Notes under the pieces: model-generated
Seen by the model: the letters and a program-made list of their open reading frames with translations, nothing else
Told to the model about the DNA's origin: nothing
Database searches by the model: none
Translations under genes and position numbers: made by a program
DNA from: Poecilobothrus nobilitatus
Lineage: Eukaryota > Arthropoda > Insecta > Diptera > Dolichopodidae
DNA: 64,000 nucleotides
Reading direction: 5' to 3'
Assembly: GCA_947095535.1 (NCBI GenBank)
Contig: OX352773.1
Coordinates: forward strand, 154,932,771 to 154,996,770
In this document: positions 36,941 through 47,810 of the stretch, in pieces
Numbering within the stretch: position 1 is the first letter of the stretch
Layout of the letters: each line of letters begins with the position of its first letter

Positions 36941-37505
36941 TGAAAATGGCCGGGTGTGTGAACAAGTGAATTCTTTTAAGAAAATTTTTTAAAAATATTC
37001 AATACTCAAAATAATTAATAAGTTTAATAAAATTTTAAAATATATTTATTAGAAAATATATATCAAATTTTAAAAATTTTGTACTCAAGATTTTATCATT
37101 GTGAACAACAAATAGAATTTTTTTGTGTGTGAAAATTCACAATAATTGTTTTGCTTTTAGAAAAAAAATATTTCTAAAAATTTGAAGTTTAGTTAAAAGA
37201 AATTTTTATTTTTTGATTATTATAAAATAATTATATTTGAACAAAAACAAATTTACATAAGCTATTTGAAAATAAAGAGTTGAACTCTATTAATATATTT
37301 AAATTGCATCATCAAACATTACTAAAGTAAATTTTAATCAATAGTTCAATTCTGTACCCATCTATATATGTTTATATGCATGTACATATATTATATTCAT
37401 ATAGGATATAAAACTAAAGTGGCGGCAGTTTCTAATTGAAAGATTGTTTGGGACTTTTTTTTATATCTAATAAGATTATTTAAAAAAAGAAACAATTTGT
37501 AAAAA
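36941..37505 (+). promoter_or_regulatory. presumed promoter/5' leader of the ZAD zinc-finger gene
   Basis: This segment lies directly upstream of the zinc-finger start codon. It contains a short upstream reading frame starting ATGGCCGGGTGTG at 36,946, seven codons then TGA, in a good initiation context. No TATA box or initiator can be fixed with confidence. The extent of the leader is inference. Confidence 0.25.
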
Positions 37506-39903
37506 ATGGATTCATTTGATGCAGTTCGTGGCATGGATATTCCGGGAATTTCAGAAACAAACAATTGTACTAATAATACAAATAATGGTTATCATACTAA
37601 CAATGAAAATATGCAAGATAATTATATATCCAGTAATGATGCAACAAATATAAATTATAAAGGTGACGATAATACAGCAACAGAAGACTTTCATAATATG
37701 GACAATGCACAAGAAAATCAACAAAACACCAATACCGCTGACCTTGAGTACGATAAAGAAACATTAAATAGCGCTGAACAACCTTCCATAACAGAAGAGC
37801 CACAAAGTGATAAAAAAGATTTTAACGTGGATGCAAAAGAAAATGGAGAAAATGATGAAAATGCTGAAAATGATAATGATGAAAATAAAAATAATGAAGA
37901 GACAGATGCGGATATTTTAAAAGATGACAAACAAAATATTTCAAACGGACCACAAAATGCAGATATTAAAGAGGTAAGTAAAAAATAATTTATTAAAAGA
38001 TAAACTTATTTTAAAAGTAAAAATATCATTATCATGGTGTTATCAAATTGTCAATTTTTTTTTCTCTACAAAAGGAAAATGACAAACCAAAAATTTTAAT
38101 TATTAAAGATAAAACAAAATGAAGTAAAAAAATACTTTTTAAATTTGAAAATACTTGAATTTTATGAATTAAACAATATATAATTGAATTTAAATTTAGT
38201 TTGCTTCTTAGAGAGTATAAGAATTATATTAATATTTTTCAAAATATCAGCTAATTTGAACCTAATTTTTCTTAAATTTTTTATAGGAATCAGATAATGA
38301 AAAAAATGATGAAGGAATTGATGATAAAGATGTTTTAAAAGATGAGAATGGTGATAAAGGACTCAAAGAGATCGAAGAAAAGAAAATTGAAGAAAAAGAA
38401 ATCAATGAAAAAGAAGTCGAAGAGAAAGATATCAATAACAAAGAAATCAATGAAAAAGAAGCCAAACAAAAAAAAACTAATTTAAATATTAAAAAAGAAG
38501 ATGATGAAGATGATGATGACGATCTTGTGCCATTAGCAAAGCGTAGTAATATTTTATCCGAAAATAAAAAGAACAACAAAAGTACACCTGTTCAAAAACG
38601 TGGGCCTCGTGGACCATACAATAAAAATAGAAGTAAAGCTGAACCGGGAAATTCCGCAAGTAGTCAACCAAGTGATGAAATTGATGAAAACCAATGTAGG
38701 GTTTGTTTAGTTAAAGATGATTTAATAAGTATCTTTAAAACGGATAATAAACAATCTATAGCGGATAAATTAATGACGGTATGCTCTGGTATTCGCATTC
38801 AAAAAAAAGATTTTTTACCACAATTTATTTGTAATACTTGTATGCAAAGTGTTCAAGTTGCTTATAATTTAAAGGTGTTATGCGAAACAACAGATAAAGA
38901 TTTACGTAGTAAACTTTCGAGAAGTAAAAAGAAAATGCGTCGTCCGGTTCCTACCGAATATGTATTAATTGATGCAACTAAATTTCCAAGTGATGACAGT
39001 GAGGGTGATCAAGAAGATGGTGATGATGAATTCAAATTATCAAATGAAGAAATTGTCAAATCTTCTGAATCAGATGCCACTGATTCTGGTTCAAATTATG
39101 GCAGTAGAAGAAGATCAAGACGTGTACGTACAAAAAAAACTCAACAAAAAAGAAAAAGTAGATCATCAGCAATTGTAGCACCTAAAATTGTTACACCACC
39201 TGTTGTGGTAACACCCAAAGTGACACCAAGTTCTACAAATAAACGAAATCGTAAAGAATCATCATCACCAGAGAAACGTATATCAATTGATTTTAGTAGC
39301 GGTAGTGAAGATAACTACGCACCACCACAACGTAAACAACGTAAAGATAGTAAAGGTAGAACTGGTCCTGGCCCTGGTGCTGTTAATGCACCCAAAGAAG
39401 CTCAATGTCCTTATTGTAATGAAATGTTCCCATCGCAGAGTGCCCTAATGAAACATAAAAAAACACATTCAAATCAACCATTAAATTGTGACATGTGTGG
39501 TAAAAATTTTAAACTTTTAGCAGCATATCAAGCACATATTGATAAACATAAATCTGACGGGGATTCATTGAAATGTGATAAATGTGAAAAAACTTTTACA
39601 AAAATAGTTGAAAGAAAACGTCATATGTTCGAAATTCATAATGAAAAACCAGAAACATTCGCTTGTGAAAAATGTAAACGAAATTTTGCTTTAAAAAAAA
39701 CACTTGAACGACATCTTGAAGAGGGTAAATGTCCGGGACCGAAAATAGGAAAACCTGTTGCACCAGTAACAACAACAGTTGCCAGCAGTCACCCACAAAA
39801 GAAACATAAATCTGATATAGAAAGTTTAACATTGGGAAGAGATCTGTTTAAATGTGTTGCACCAGTAACAACAACATATTGGAGTGATAGTTTTTCAGAT
39901 TAA
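37506..39903 (+). CDS. ZAD-domain C2H2 zinc-finger protein (two exons, 694 aa)
   Basis: Join 37,506-37,973 and 38,287-39,903. The donor is GAG|GTAAGT and the acceptor TTTTTTATAG|GAA; both exon ends are phase 0. Exon 1 (156 aa) is an Asn/Asp/Glu-rich, probably disordered region. Exon 2 opens with a Lys/Glu-rich repeat and an acidic run. A 'KRGPRGPYNKN' AT-hook-like patch then precedes a ZAD domain at about residues 293-365, with zinc-binding pairs C293/C296 and C338/C341. Acidic and basic linkers follow, then four fingers starting at C530, C557, C586 and C616. Fingers 1-3 fit C-x2-C-x12-H-x3/4-H; finger 4 ends in Cys (C2HC). ZAD domains mediate dimerisation in arthropod DNA-binding proteins, so this is probably a nuclear DNA-binding regulator. 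Its target is unknown and I do not assign a specific fly gene. The family is lineage-expanded in insects. A GTG-started, shorter reading of exon 2 (38,527) ignores the splice. Confidence 0.92.
37974..38286 (+). other. intron of the ZAD zinc-finger gene
   Basis: A 313-bp AT-rich intron with GTAAGTA donor and TTATAG acceptor. It contains in-frame stops, so it cannot be read through. Removing it joins two Asp/Glu/Lys-rich coding segments of like composition in the same phase. Confidence 0.88.
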
Positions 39904-40690
39904 AAATATTAAATTTTTTTTTTGTTTTTCCTTTATTTTAAATTTTGTAAATTTATTTTTTGGTTTTTTGTTTTATAAAAACTGATTTATTCCAAATTCT
40001 ATCAAATTGTAAACTTTGACGGTATAAAAAATATAATTTAGGATTTACTTGCTATAATTTGAGAGGAAAAAAGAAATAAAAAATTTTGTATATAACTTTA
40101 TAAATTGATGAATTTGGTGAAAGAAATTTTAATAATTGAAAACACATTTAAGATAGATCAGATTTATAATTAGAAATTTTTTTTTTTGGTTTTTGAAAAA
40201 AAAAAATAAAATTTTAAAAATTTTATAAATAAATAAAAAATAGTATAAGAAAATGATTTTGATCATTTGTAATGACCAAATTCAAAAAAAAAAAAAAAAC
40301 TTTTGTTAAATTCTTTTTAAAAATTAAGTGATTTTCCTTTTTAAGTTTTAGTTCTAATTTTAATTTTTATTTTCATTTAAATAAACTATAATTTAAAACC
40401 AACATACAATTTTAAAATGTAAGTAATTATGATAAGTAATTCTATTTTTGTAAAACAAAAAATACAATTATTGTCTTTCTAATCTTAATTTTTTTTTTTT
40501 GTAGAAATTATTCTTAATATTAATAAAATTAGCTTTTATATATTTTAAAATTTATGTTTTGAGAGTCAGAAATAAAATTGAGTTCTTATAATTTATGCAT
40601 TTTCATTTCACATAAATATGTAGTATTTATTTTTATAGGCATTTTATGTTTACATGGGAATTTTATGCGCGTTCGTAACAAAATTACGAT
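39904..40690 (+). terminator. 3' untranslated region and polyadenylation candidates of the zinc-finger gene
   Basis: AT-rich sequence after the TAA stop. The first good AATAAA is at 40,075-40,080; further ones occur from about 40,205 onward. In such AT-rich DNA the hexamer is frequent by chance, so the true site is not fixed. The remainder, up to the family D element, holds nothing else I can see. Confidence 0.4.
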
Positions 40691-42420
40691 TTTTATACCC
40701 TACACCTAAAGTATAGGGTATATTAACTTTGGTATGGTGTTTGTAACCACCAAAAGGAAGCGAGTTAGGTATAGACATGTATATACATTCTGAATCAGGA
40801 TCACCGCCGGAGTCGATTTAGCGATGTCCGTCCGTCCGTACGCACGATAACTCAAAAAATAATGATGCTATCTTGATGAAATTTATATAGTAGGTTACTA
40901 ATTACGAAAGAAAGGCTAAGTTCGAATCTGGACAAAATCCGTCCATGGGTTCGGATTCTGGAAGCTTCCGAATGATTCCGGGCTTTTGGAGATAATCTCC
41001 GCAAACGAGATTATCTCCAAAAGCAACAAAGATAGAACCTTCAAATTTTGTACAATGATGTTTCTTCCCGTTCGATTTATGTCTCTGAAATTTAAGAGGA
41101 TTTGGTCCATGGGTTTGGGTTTTGGAAGCTTCCGAACGAGCACCAGAGCAAATGAGATTATTTCCAAAACCAACAAAGATAGAACCTGATAGAACCTTTA
41201 AATTTTGTACAATGATGTTGCTTCCCGTTCGATTTATGTCTCTGAAATTTAAGAGGATTTGGTCCATGGGTTTGGATTTGGAAGCTTCCGAACGAGCCCC
41301 AGAGCAAATGAGATTATCTCCAAAACCAATAAAGATATAACCTTTACTTTTGGCAGAATGGTGTTCTTTCATGTATGATTTAGGCCTCTGAAATTTAAGA
41401 GGATTTGGTCCATGGGTTTGGATTTGGAAGCTTCCGAACGAGCACCAGAGCAAATGAGATTATCTCCAAAACCAACAAAGATATAACCTTTAAATTTGGC
41501 AGGGTGGTGTTCTTTCATGTTTTATTTAAGTCTCTGAAATGTGAGAAGATTTGGTCCATGGGTTCGGGTTTTGGAAACTTCCGAACGAGCCCCAGAGCAA
41601 ACGAGATTATCTCCAAAACCAATAAAGATAGAACCTTTAAATTTTTTATAATGATGTTTCTTCCAGTTTGATTTATGTCTCTAAAATTTAAGTGGATGTG
41701 GTCCATGGGTTTGGATTTTGGAAGCTTCCGAACGAGCCCCAGAGCAAATGAGATTATCTCCAAAAACAACAAATATATAACCTTTAAATTTGGCCGAATG
41801 GTTTTTTTCATGTTTGATTTAAGTCTCTGAAATTTGAGAGGATTTGGCCATGGGTTTAAATTTGAAAGAATTTGAACCGTGGATTCGAATTTTGGAAGCT
41901 TCCGAACGAGCCGCAGAGCAAATGAGATTATATCCAATACGAACAAAGGTAGCACCTTTGAATTTGGTACAATGGTGTTCTTTCGTGTTTGATTTATGTC
42001 TCTGAAATTTAAGAGGATTTGGTCCATGGGTTTGGTTTTGGAAGCTTCCCAACGAGCCCCAGAGCAAATGAGATTATCTCCAAAACCAATAAAGATATAA
42101 CTTTTACTTTTGGCATAATGGTGTTCTTTCATGTATGATTTAGGCCTCTGAAATTTGAGAGGATTTGGTCCTTGGGTTCGGGACTACCAATCTTCGAAAA
42201 TAATTAAGATAGAAACTTAAAATTTTATACAAGGGTGTCAAGCATATCCCAAGCGGATGCCTCTTTTACGTTCTTGAAATTTGAGTTGAATAAGACAGAA
42301 AAGGGAAGAAGTTCAAGCAGCTGCCAAAAACACTTATGGATTTTTAATTTAATTCGAATTATTCAGGTGTAGGGTATTAATAAGTCGGTTGCATCGACTT
42401 ACTGTTACATTTACTTGTTA
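40691..42420 (+). mobile_element. family D (mini-me-like) element, copy 3, 147-bp tandem centre
   Basis: The ends are those of the other family D copies: TACCCTACAC at 40,696, the core at about 40,785-40,830 with a short (GTCC) tract, GTGTAGGGTA at 42,367-42,376, then the TAAGTCG/CGACTTA hairpin. The centre differs. It has about seven units of a diverged type marked by 'GAGATTATCTCCAAAACC', spaced 146, 154, 146, 147, 147, 174 and 146 bp. The units share 'AATAAAGATAGAACCTT' and 'AAATTTAAGAGGATTTGG' with the 142-bp type, so the two are distant relatives. As 147 is divisible by three, long open frames appear on both strands (183 and 205 codons on the minus strand); I read these as by-products. 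Confidence 0.75.
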
Positions 42421-42545
42421 CTATTCAGATAGTTCAAAATTCAGACAAATTCAATTAATTCAGAAAAATCCAGATTAATATATTCTATATGCATATATGT
42501 ATATCATATTCTATATTCAGAGTTTTTCGATGCTAAAAATATGCA

Positions 42546-42718
42546 GGGGCCTCGGTGGCCTAGTGAATAAAAGCATATAAAATACGCTGTAAACACCAAG
42601 GGAGTGTGGCTTCAAGTCCCATACATGTCGTAAAAGTTATTCCCCCTTACGACATTTACAGTCACGCCTGAATAGGGTGTTTAATTTCCTGTTCACATTT
42701 CTGTGGGAGAGAAATTTG
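42546..42718 (+). mobile_element. tRNA-derived SINE, type A
   Basis: The head GGGGCCTCGGTGGCCTAGTG and a mutated B box (GGCTTCAAGTCCC) precede the GTCGTAAA...CTTACGAC hairpin region, 'GTCACGCCTGAATAGG' and 'TTTCTGTGGGAGAGAAAT'. It lacks a clear poly(A) tail. Confidence 0.7.
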
Positions 42719-42719
42719 A

Positions 42720-44866
42720 CTATCCGAATTATGATTATCTAGATTTTGATTTTCTGATTATCAATAAAGCCATTTTATGTTAATTTTATGTAATTTTCTA
42801 TTATTTTCTCTAAACAAGAGCTTTTATTATTTAGTTTACCATGTAGTTGTTCTAGCAGCAAAAATCTTTTGTTTTAACTTAAGAAATAAAGAAATGGACA
42901 AGTGGAATGTATTCTATGGCCCGTTTCTATAGTTTGTATATTTGTAAAGCTTAATGTACTTAGGTAATTTGGTTAAATTCTTGGACCATTCTGATCTTAA
43001 TTGAGTTTGTTTTTGGTGATGACTTAAAATTAAGTATTGACAGGAAACATTTCGTTGTCATGTTTCAGTGGGAGCAGCATTATTTTGATTTGGAAATGTT
43101 TTTTATGTGCCATGGATGATTGTGCGTACGACACCGTGTTGCGTTGTGTTTGCATGTTTGACCGTTGAATATCACAAAGTTGAAGTTTCACATATTTGGA
43201 CAGCAAATAGCAAATAGCGTTAAATCTAAAACACACATATGTATGTATGTACTTGCATAACCTAAAAATCTAAAACTACAAGTTAATGTTGTTTCATAAT
43301 TATTTAGATAAATTAATTTTGGTTCTAAGAAAGTCAAAGTTCTTCTGCCTCTATGATGTGCAAACAAAAATAAATAGGCATTTCAAAGCCTTTAATTTAA
43401 ACTTGACCGCAGTAAAAATAAAATAAATTCAACAAAATAAAGCAATAAGTCTTGAAAAACAAGTAGCAACTGTTGTTAAATTTGAAACGGGTGTTCCAGC
43501 CGGGGTCCGGGGAACTTTTACCAAGATTTAAGAAGATAATAAAATTATTCGATACTTATGTAAAAAAAAAAAATGTAGATACTAAACTGAGTGACATCTG
43601 GCGTGATCTTAACAGCAACAGAACTAAAAAATTAGCAAATCAACAATTTGGAGAAGACTTGGAGATAAAAATATAAAAACATACATATGCTGCTCGTAAA
43701 TACCCTCACATTTCATTTAAAAATAAAAAAAACGTCTTCAAATTATTTTGAATCAACTTTACAAACCACTTCAGTTCTTACAAGTTCATAAGATTTGTCT
43801 CTCTTACGTGAGACAAGTCTTATGAACTGATGCGACTGCAATTTCTTTAGATGGAACGTAGGGGAAGCATTTCCACTTTTGAGAGCGAGAGCAAAGAAAA
43901 AATCGTGCTTTAACAATTTCTACACGCCATTGTACACTTCTTCTATAGGTTTTGTTTCGTACTACGGCATCGAACCATTTTTATTTGTCGCAATACTATT
44001 TGCATGTTTTAAATAAAAATGCACCTTAATTGGTTATGTATGACTTTATATTACAGCAAGGATAACGCACCAATCCACGAGGTACGAATCAAGAAGCCTG
44101 ACAAAACGCACTAGCTTCTTAGAAAAAAATTTTGTCTGAGATTGCTGTAAAATTTAGTAGATTCAATATCTAAGCGTTTAACATTTTTAAGAAGTGGTTA
44201 CCTTAATTTGGAATTATTTTTATCTTTACGAAGAAACTGTCTAAATAATAATGAAACGGACTGGATGTTTTTAAAACGAAAATCATTTCTTTTTCCGTGA
44301 GTAAGAAGTTAATTTTAGATATTTTAAAAAATATTATATCAGCTCTCATACATGTATGTATTTATAAATGCTTTAGGATGTTTATATTGAATTATCTCGA
44401 AAATGCTAAAAGAAATGCTACAAATTATGAAGACGTAAATCAAAGCTTAAAATTTGAGGAATAATAAGATAACGAGAACATTTCTTTAGACATTTATCTC
44501 AAAGCTGTTACGTAATTTCAAAAATATTAATATATGTATGTATGTACATATAAAATATCATAAACCAACTTCCTGTATAACAACACAGAAAATGATATAA
44601 TTTTTTTTTTAAAAACATAAGTTCAAAACTTTGACACTATTGTATCGAATATACATATGTATGTACCTATACCCGCGCTTCCGGATATTTTTGTTATTTG
44701 TCTCGAAATAATCGTTACCACAAATTTTCTTTACAAGATAAGGTAAAGATTTCTTAAATGTTTTAAAAAACTTATTGAAATAAATAAATAGTTTTTAAAT
44801 AGGATACAATTGAAAAATTTTGAAAATCACCCCTCTTAATGTAAATAAAAAATAAATAAATATTAA
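42720..44866. other. intergenic, little recognised
   Basis: AT-rich to mixed. It includes a 19-bp hairpin (separate entry) and a slightly GC-richer stretch at 43,480-44,130 with frames of no recognised family (68 codons minus at 43,030-43,236; 67 codons plus at 43,473-43,676). Confidence 0.35.
43783..43828. repeat. 19-bp near-perfect hairpin
   Basis: AGTTCATAAGATTTGTCTC (43,783-43,801) pairs with GAGACAAGTCTTATGAACT (43,810-43,828) across an 8-base loop. The only departure is one pair that would be G-U in RNA read from the plus strand. It is not inside any recognised element. Confidence 0.8.
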
Positions 44867-44877
44867 TGAAATAATAT

Positions 44878-45058
44878 TTTTTTATAATGCATTTCTCTGC
44901 CACATAAATGTGGACAGGAAATTACACAGCCTTTCATGTTCAGGCGTGGTTGTAAATGTCGTAAGGGGGAATAATTCTTACGACGTGTGTGGGATTCGAA
45001 CCCACACTTCCTCGGTGTTTACAGCGTATTTTATACCCACTAGGCCACCGAGGCCTCC
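44878..45058 (-). mobile_element. tRNA-derived SINE, type A, with 11-bp target duplication
   Basis: A complete minus-strand copy: head GGAGGCCTCGGTGGCCTAGT, B box GGGTTCGAATCCC, GTCGTAAG hairpin, body and poly(A) end. TGAAATAATAT occurs directly outside both ends (44,867-44,877 and 45,059-45,069), a perfect 11-bp target-site duplication typical of LINE-mobilised retroposition. Confidence 0.88.
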
Positions 45059-45400
45059 TGAAATAATATAATTTTTGTATCTAACAGCAGCTCATATCTG
45101 ATATTTTAATGAAGTGAATATTTATACATAAAAATTTATATATATATATTTTCTGATTTATGTGTATATTTTTGATGATCACAACGTTATCAGCCAATTA
45201 AAACTAATCAGGCCTTTTGAGTTGAGTACAAATACTAAAATTAAATGCGTTTCAAAGACCAGTTTTAATAAAATAAAGTGGGGGAAAAAGAATGTATACA
45301 TGTATTAGTATACAGAATAGAATAATATGGCTGTAAAGTCGATAACAAAAAATAGTTAAGAACTGTTTTTGCTTCTATTAAAATGAACTAGGTATATGTT

Positions 45401-46190
45401 TCGGATAAACTTCTGCAAAAGGGTTATGAGTTATTGATATGACGTCATCACTTAACGGTACTTTATATCTCCAATTTTCTGAATATATAATATGCCATTA
45501 GGACCGATGTTACCTAGTGGTCGAAAAATGCATTAAACATTTTTTTTAACATTTTGTAGTATTTTACTTAAACCTCCTCTACAACAGTATACAGGAGCCA
45601 ATTTTCCTCTACAGCAGTATACAGGAACAAGAAAACAAAAAGGCAAAATAAATTTATGAGAAATGAAGTATGAAAATGAATTTTTTATTAAAATTGTTGT
45701 TTCAATTTTGTATTTGTGTTCTCTGGTGAGATTATTTTCCTATCCATACTTATTATATTATACATCGTTGGAAAGGGTGTGAAGAGACTAACAGTATAAC
45801 AATAAATACATGGTGTCTATGAACATTTCACATGTATAGTGGTTTTTTTCAAAGTTGAAATTTTTTTACCAAAATTTTCAATTTTAACTGTAATATCTCG
45901 GAACAGTAGCACTGATTAATATGAAACAAGTTGTATATTAAAAATAGTATTATGCTTTATAATATTGTAAAAAATTGGTTTCTTGAGACTGTCGAAGAGG
46001 AGAAATATAACGGTTTAAGTAAAATACTACAAAATGTAATGTTAAGAAAAGTTTGTAATGCATTTTTTGACCACTAATATGACAGTATTCGTCATAATGA
46101 CATATATTTTCGGAAATTTGGAGATATAAAGTACCGTTTTGTGATGACGTCATCTTAATAGCTCGTAACTCCTTTGCGGAAGTATATCCC
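45401..46190. mobile_element. foldback element with about 175-bp inverted arms
   Basis: The arms 45,401-45,574 and 46,012-46,190 are inverted copies. Shared text includes 'GATGACGTCATCA', 'CGGTACTTTATATCTCCAA' and 'TTTTGTAGTATTTTACTTAA'. Each arm carries the palindrome TGACGTCA (45,440-45,447 and 46,145-46,152). The middle holds two copies of 'acag.agtatacagga' and no transposase. The 80-codon minus frame at 45,950-46,192 is formed by the right arm. Confidence 0.8.
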
Positions 46191-46556
46191 ACAGTACGAT
46201 TTTATTTCAATTTTATAGCAACCGATTAAAATAAAATTGGAGTACTTAAAATGAAAAGTATACCGGAATTAAGTAAGTAATTTCATATTCCATACCGAAA
46301 CTATAGTTTACAATCATGTACATTTAAACTAAAAATTAGGCGCACAAATACTATATGTAAAATAATATACCAGTAACAAAAAATTATATAGAATAACTAC
46401 TTTTTAAATAAAATCAAAATATTTACTTAAAACTCATTTGACTTCTCTTTGTTATTTTTTTTGATCTCATTTAAAACAAAAAAAAAAAATTTAAAGAAAA
46501 TCTAAAATTATTTTTAATAACTTTTTTTCATTAATTTTTTTTTTTTCCATTTTCAG

Positions 46557-47396
46557 ATTTTCTTTGATAGAAAAGAAAAAGCAGATATCTTGTGGTGTTT
46601 TTAAACAACAAAAAAATAAAAAAAAAAAAAGCTAAAAAAATAAAATAAAATAATAAAAATTAAACCTTTATAATAAATTACATATTATATAAATATTTTT
46701 AAAATTATTATAACAAATACATTTGAAAAAATTAAAATCCAAAGTACTTGAAAGTAAAAAAAAAAATTAAAAAAAAAAAAAAAAAAAACCGTAAATACAT
46801 ATTATTAAATTAATACAATTTCATACACATGTATAAAAATATTTTTTTTTTAAATACAATACCATTCTTTTCTTATATGCGTTTTATTTCTTCTAATCTT
46901 ATTAGTATTTAGTAAATTCGAAATTAAAAAAGTATAAATTCTTTTAAATTCTCAGATTTGTATTCAAGAAAATTAAATTTCGCAGCAAAAATAGTAAAAA
47001 AACAAAAATACATAAATAAAAAACGAAATAAAATAATCAAAAAAAAAAAAAAACAGATTGTAGAAAAGATTTAAAGTAAATCCTCATGATTTTCAATTAA
47101 ATAAAAAAAATTTAAAATTAAATAAAATAATTTATTAAAAATAATAATTATATTAATTGTATATGTGTGTGTGTATTAAAATTTTATTTTAATCTATTAC
47201 TACATTAAATCTACTACAACAACAATTTATAAAAAATAAAAAAAACATTGATAAGAAAATCATTTTTTAACGTGATATATTTTTTATTTAGTTTTTTATC
47301 CGGTTTTTTTTTTTTTGTTTTTTTATCTTTTTTCTTTTGAGACATTTTAAATTAAACAAAAAAAAAAAACAAAAATAGTAAAGAAATTTGATTTAA
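46557..47396 (+). promoter_or_regulatory. possible 5' UTR exon of the GPCR gene
   Basis: A long pyrimidine tract ending TTTTTTTTTTCCATTTTCAG at 46,556 is a convincing 3' splice site. From there to the GPCR start codon the sequence is A/T-rich without a long frame, as expected of an untranslated leader. The leader would be 840 nt. This is inference, since a chance TTTTCAG is common in such DNA. Confidence 0.3.
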
Positions 47397-47810
47397 ATGA
47401 TTCCTATAATGAATACTTCTAATATTGGTACAAATTTTGTACAACAAAATGATAATTTGGATACTGTAACATTACATAAAATTAATCAAAATGATCCTGG
47501 TGGTGGTGGTATTGGTGGTGTTAGTGGATCAATTGAAAACATTGGTTCTTCTGGAACATCATCAGTAGCTGCAGCAGTAGCAGCCGCAGCATCAACTTCA
47601 TTTTTTGATAATTTTACAATTAGTGATTTAAATAAACATAATATAACAAAAGATCAATGGGAAGCATTTTTATTAGCAGCACGAAATTATTCATCTGTAA
47701 TAAGTGAAACAAAATCTGAAATTAATGATGAAAATAATTTACAATGGTGTATGGAAATTAGACCAATATTAGAACAATATGCTAGTTATCATGGTTATGT
47801 TTCATTATTG
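47397..47810 (+). CDS. GPCR coding exon 1 (N-terminal tail and start of TM1)
   Basis: 138 codons from ATG to GTAAGT. It encodes the extracellular tail, with a GGGGIGG run, an alanine run (AAAVAAAA) and three N-glycosylation sequons, and ends in 'YHGYVSLL', the beginning of TM1. Reading past the donor adds only 21 residues before a stop, which is why the frame appears as a 159-codon frame. Confidence 0.85.

Noticed and set aside
37597..38671. Minus-strand frames opposite the zinc-finger gene (serine- and leucine-rich)
   Set aside because: They are antisense shadows of Asp/Glu/Lys-rich codons in a well-supported plus-strand gene.
38969..39178. Plus-strand 69-codon frame inside the zinc-finger exon
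   Set aside because: It is a shifted frame of the real coding sequence; the ZAD and finger motifs are all in the other frame.
40902..42132. Long minus-strand frames of 183 and 205 codons
   Set aside because: They read the 147-bp tandem unit, whose length is a multiple of three. Similar frames are open on the other strand, and the element's other copies lack them.
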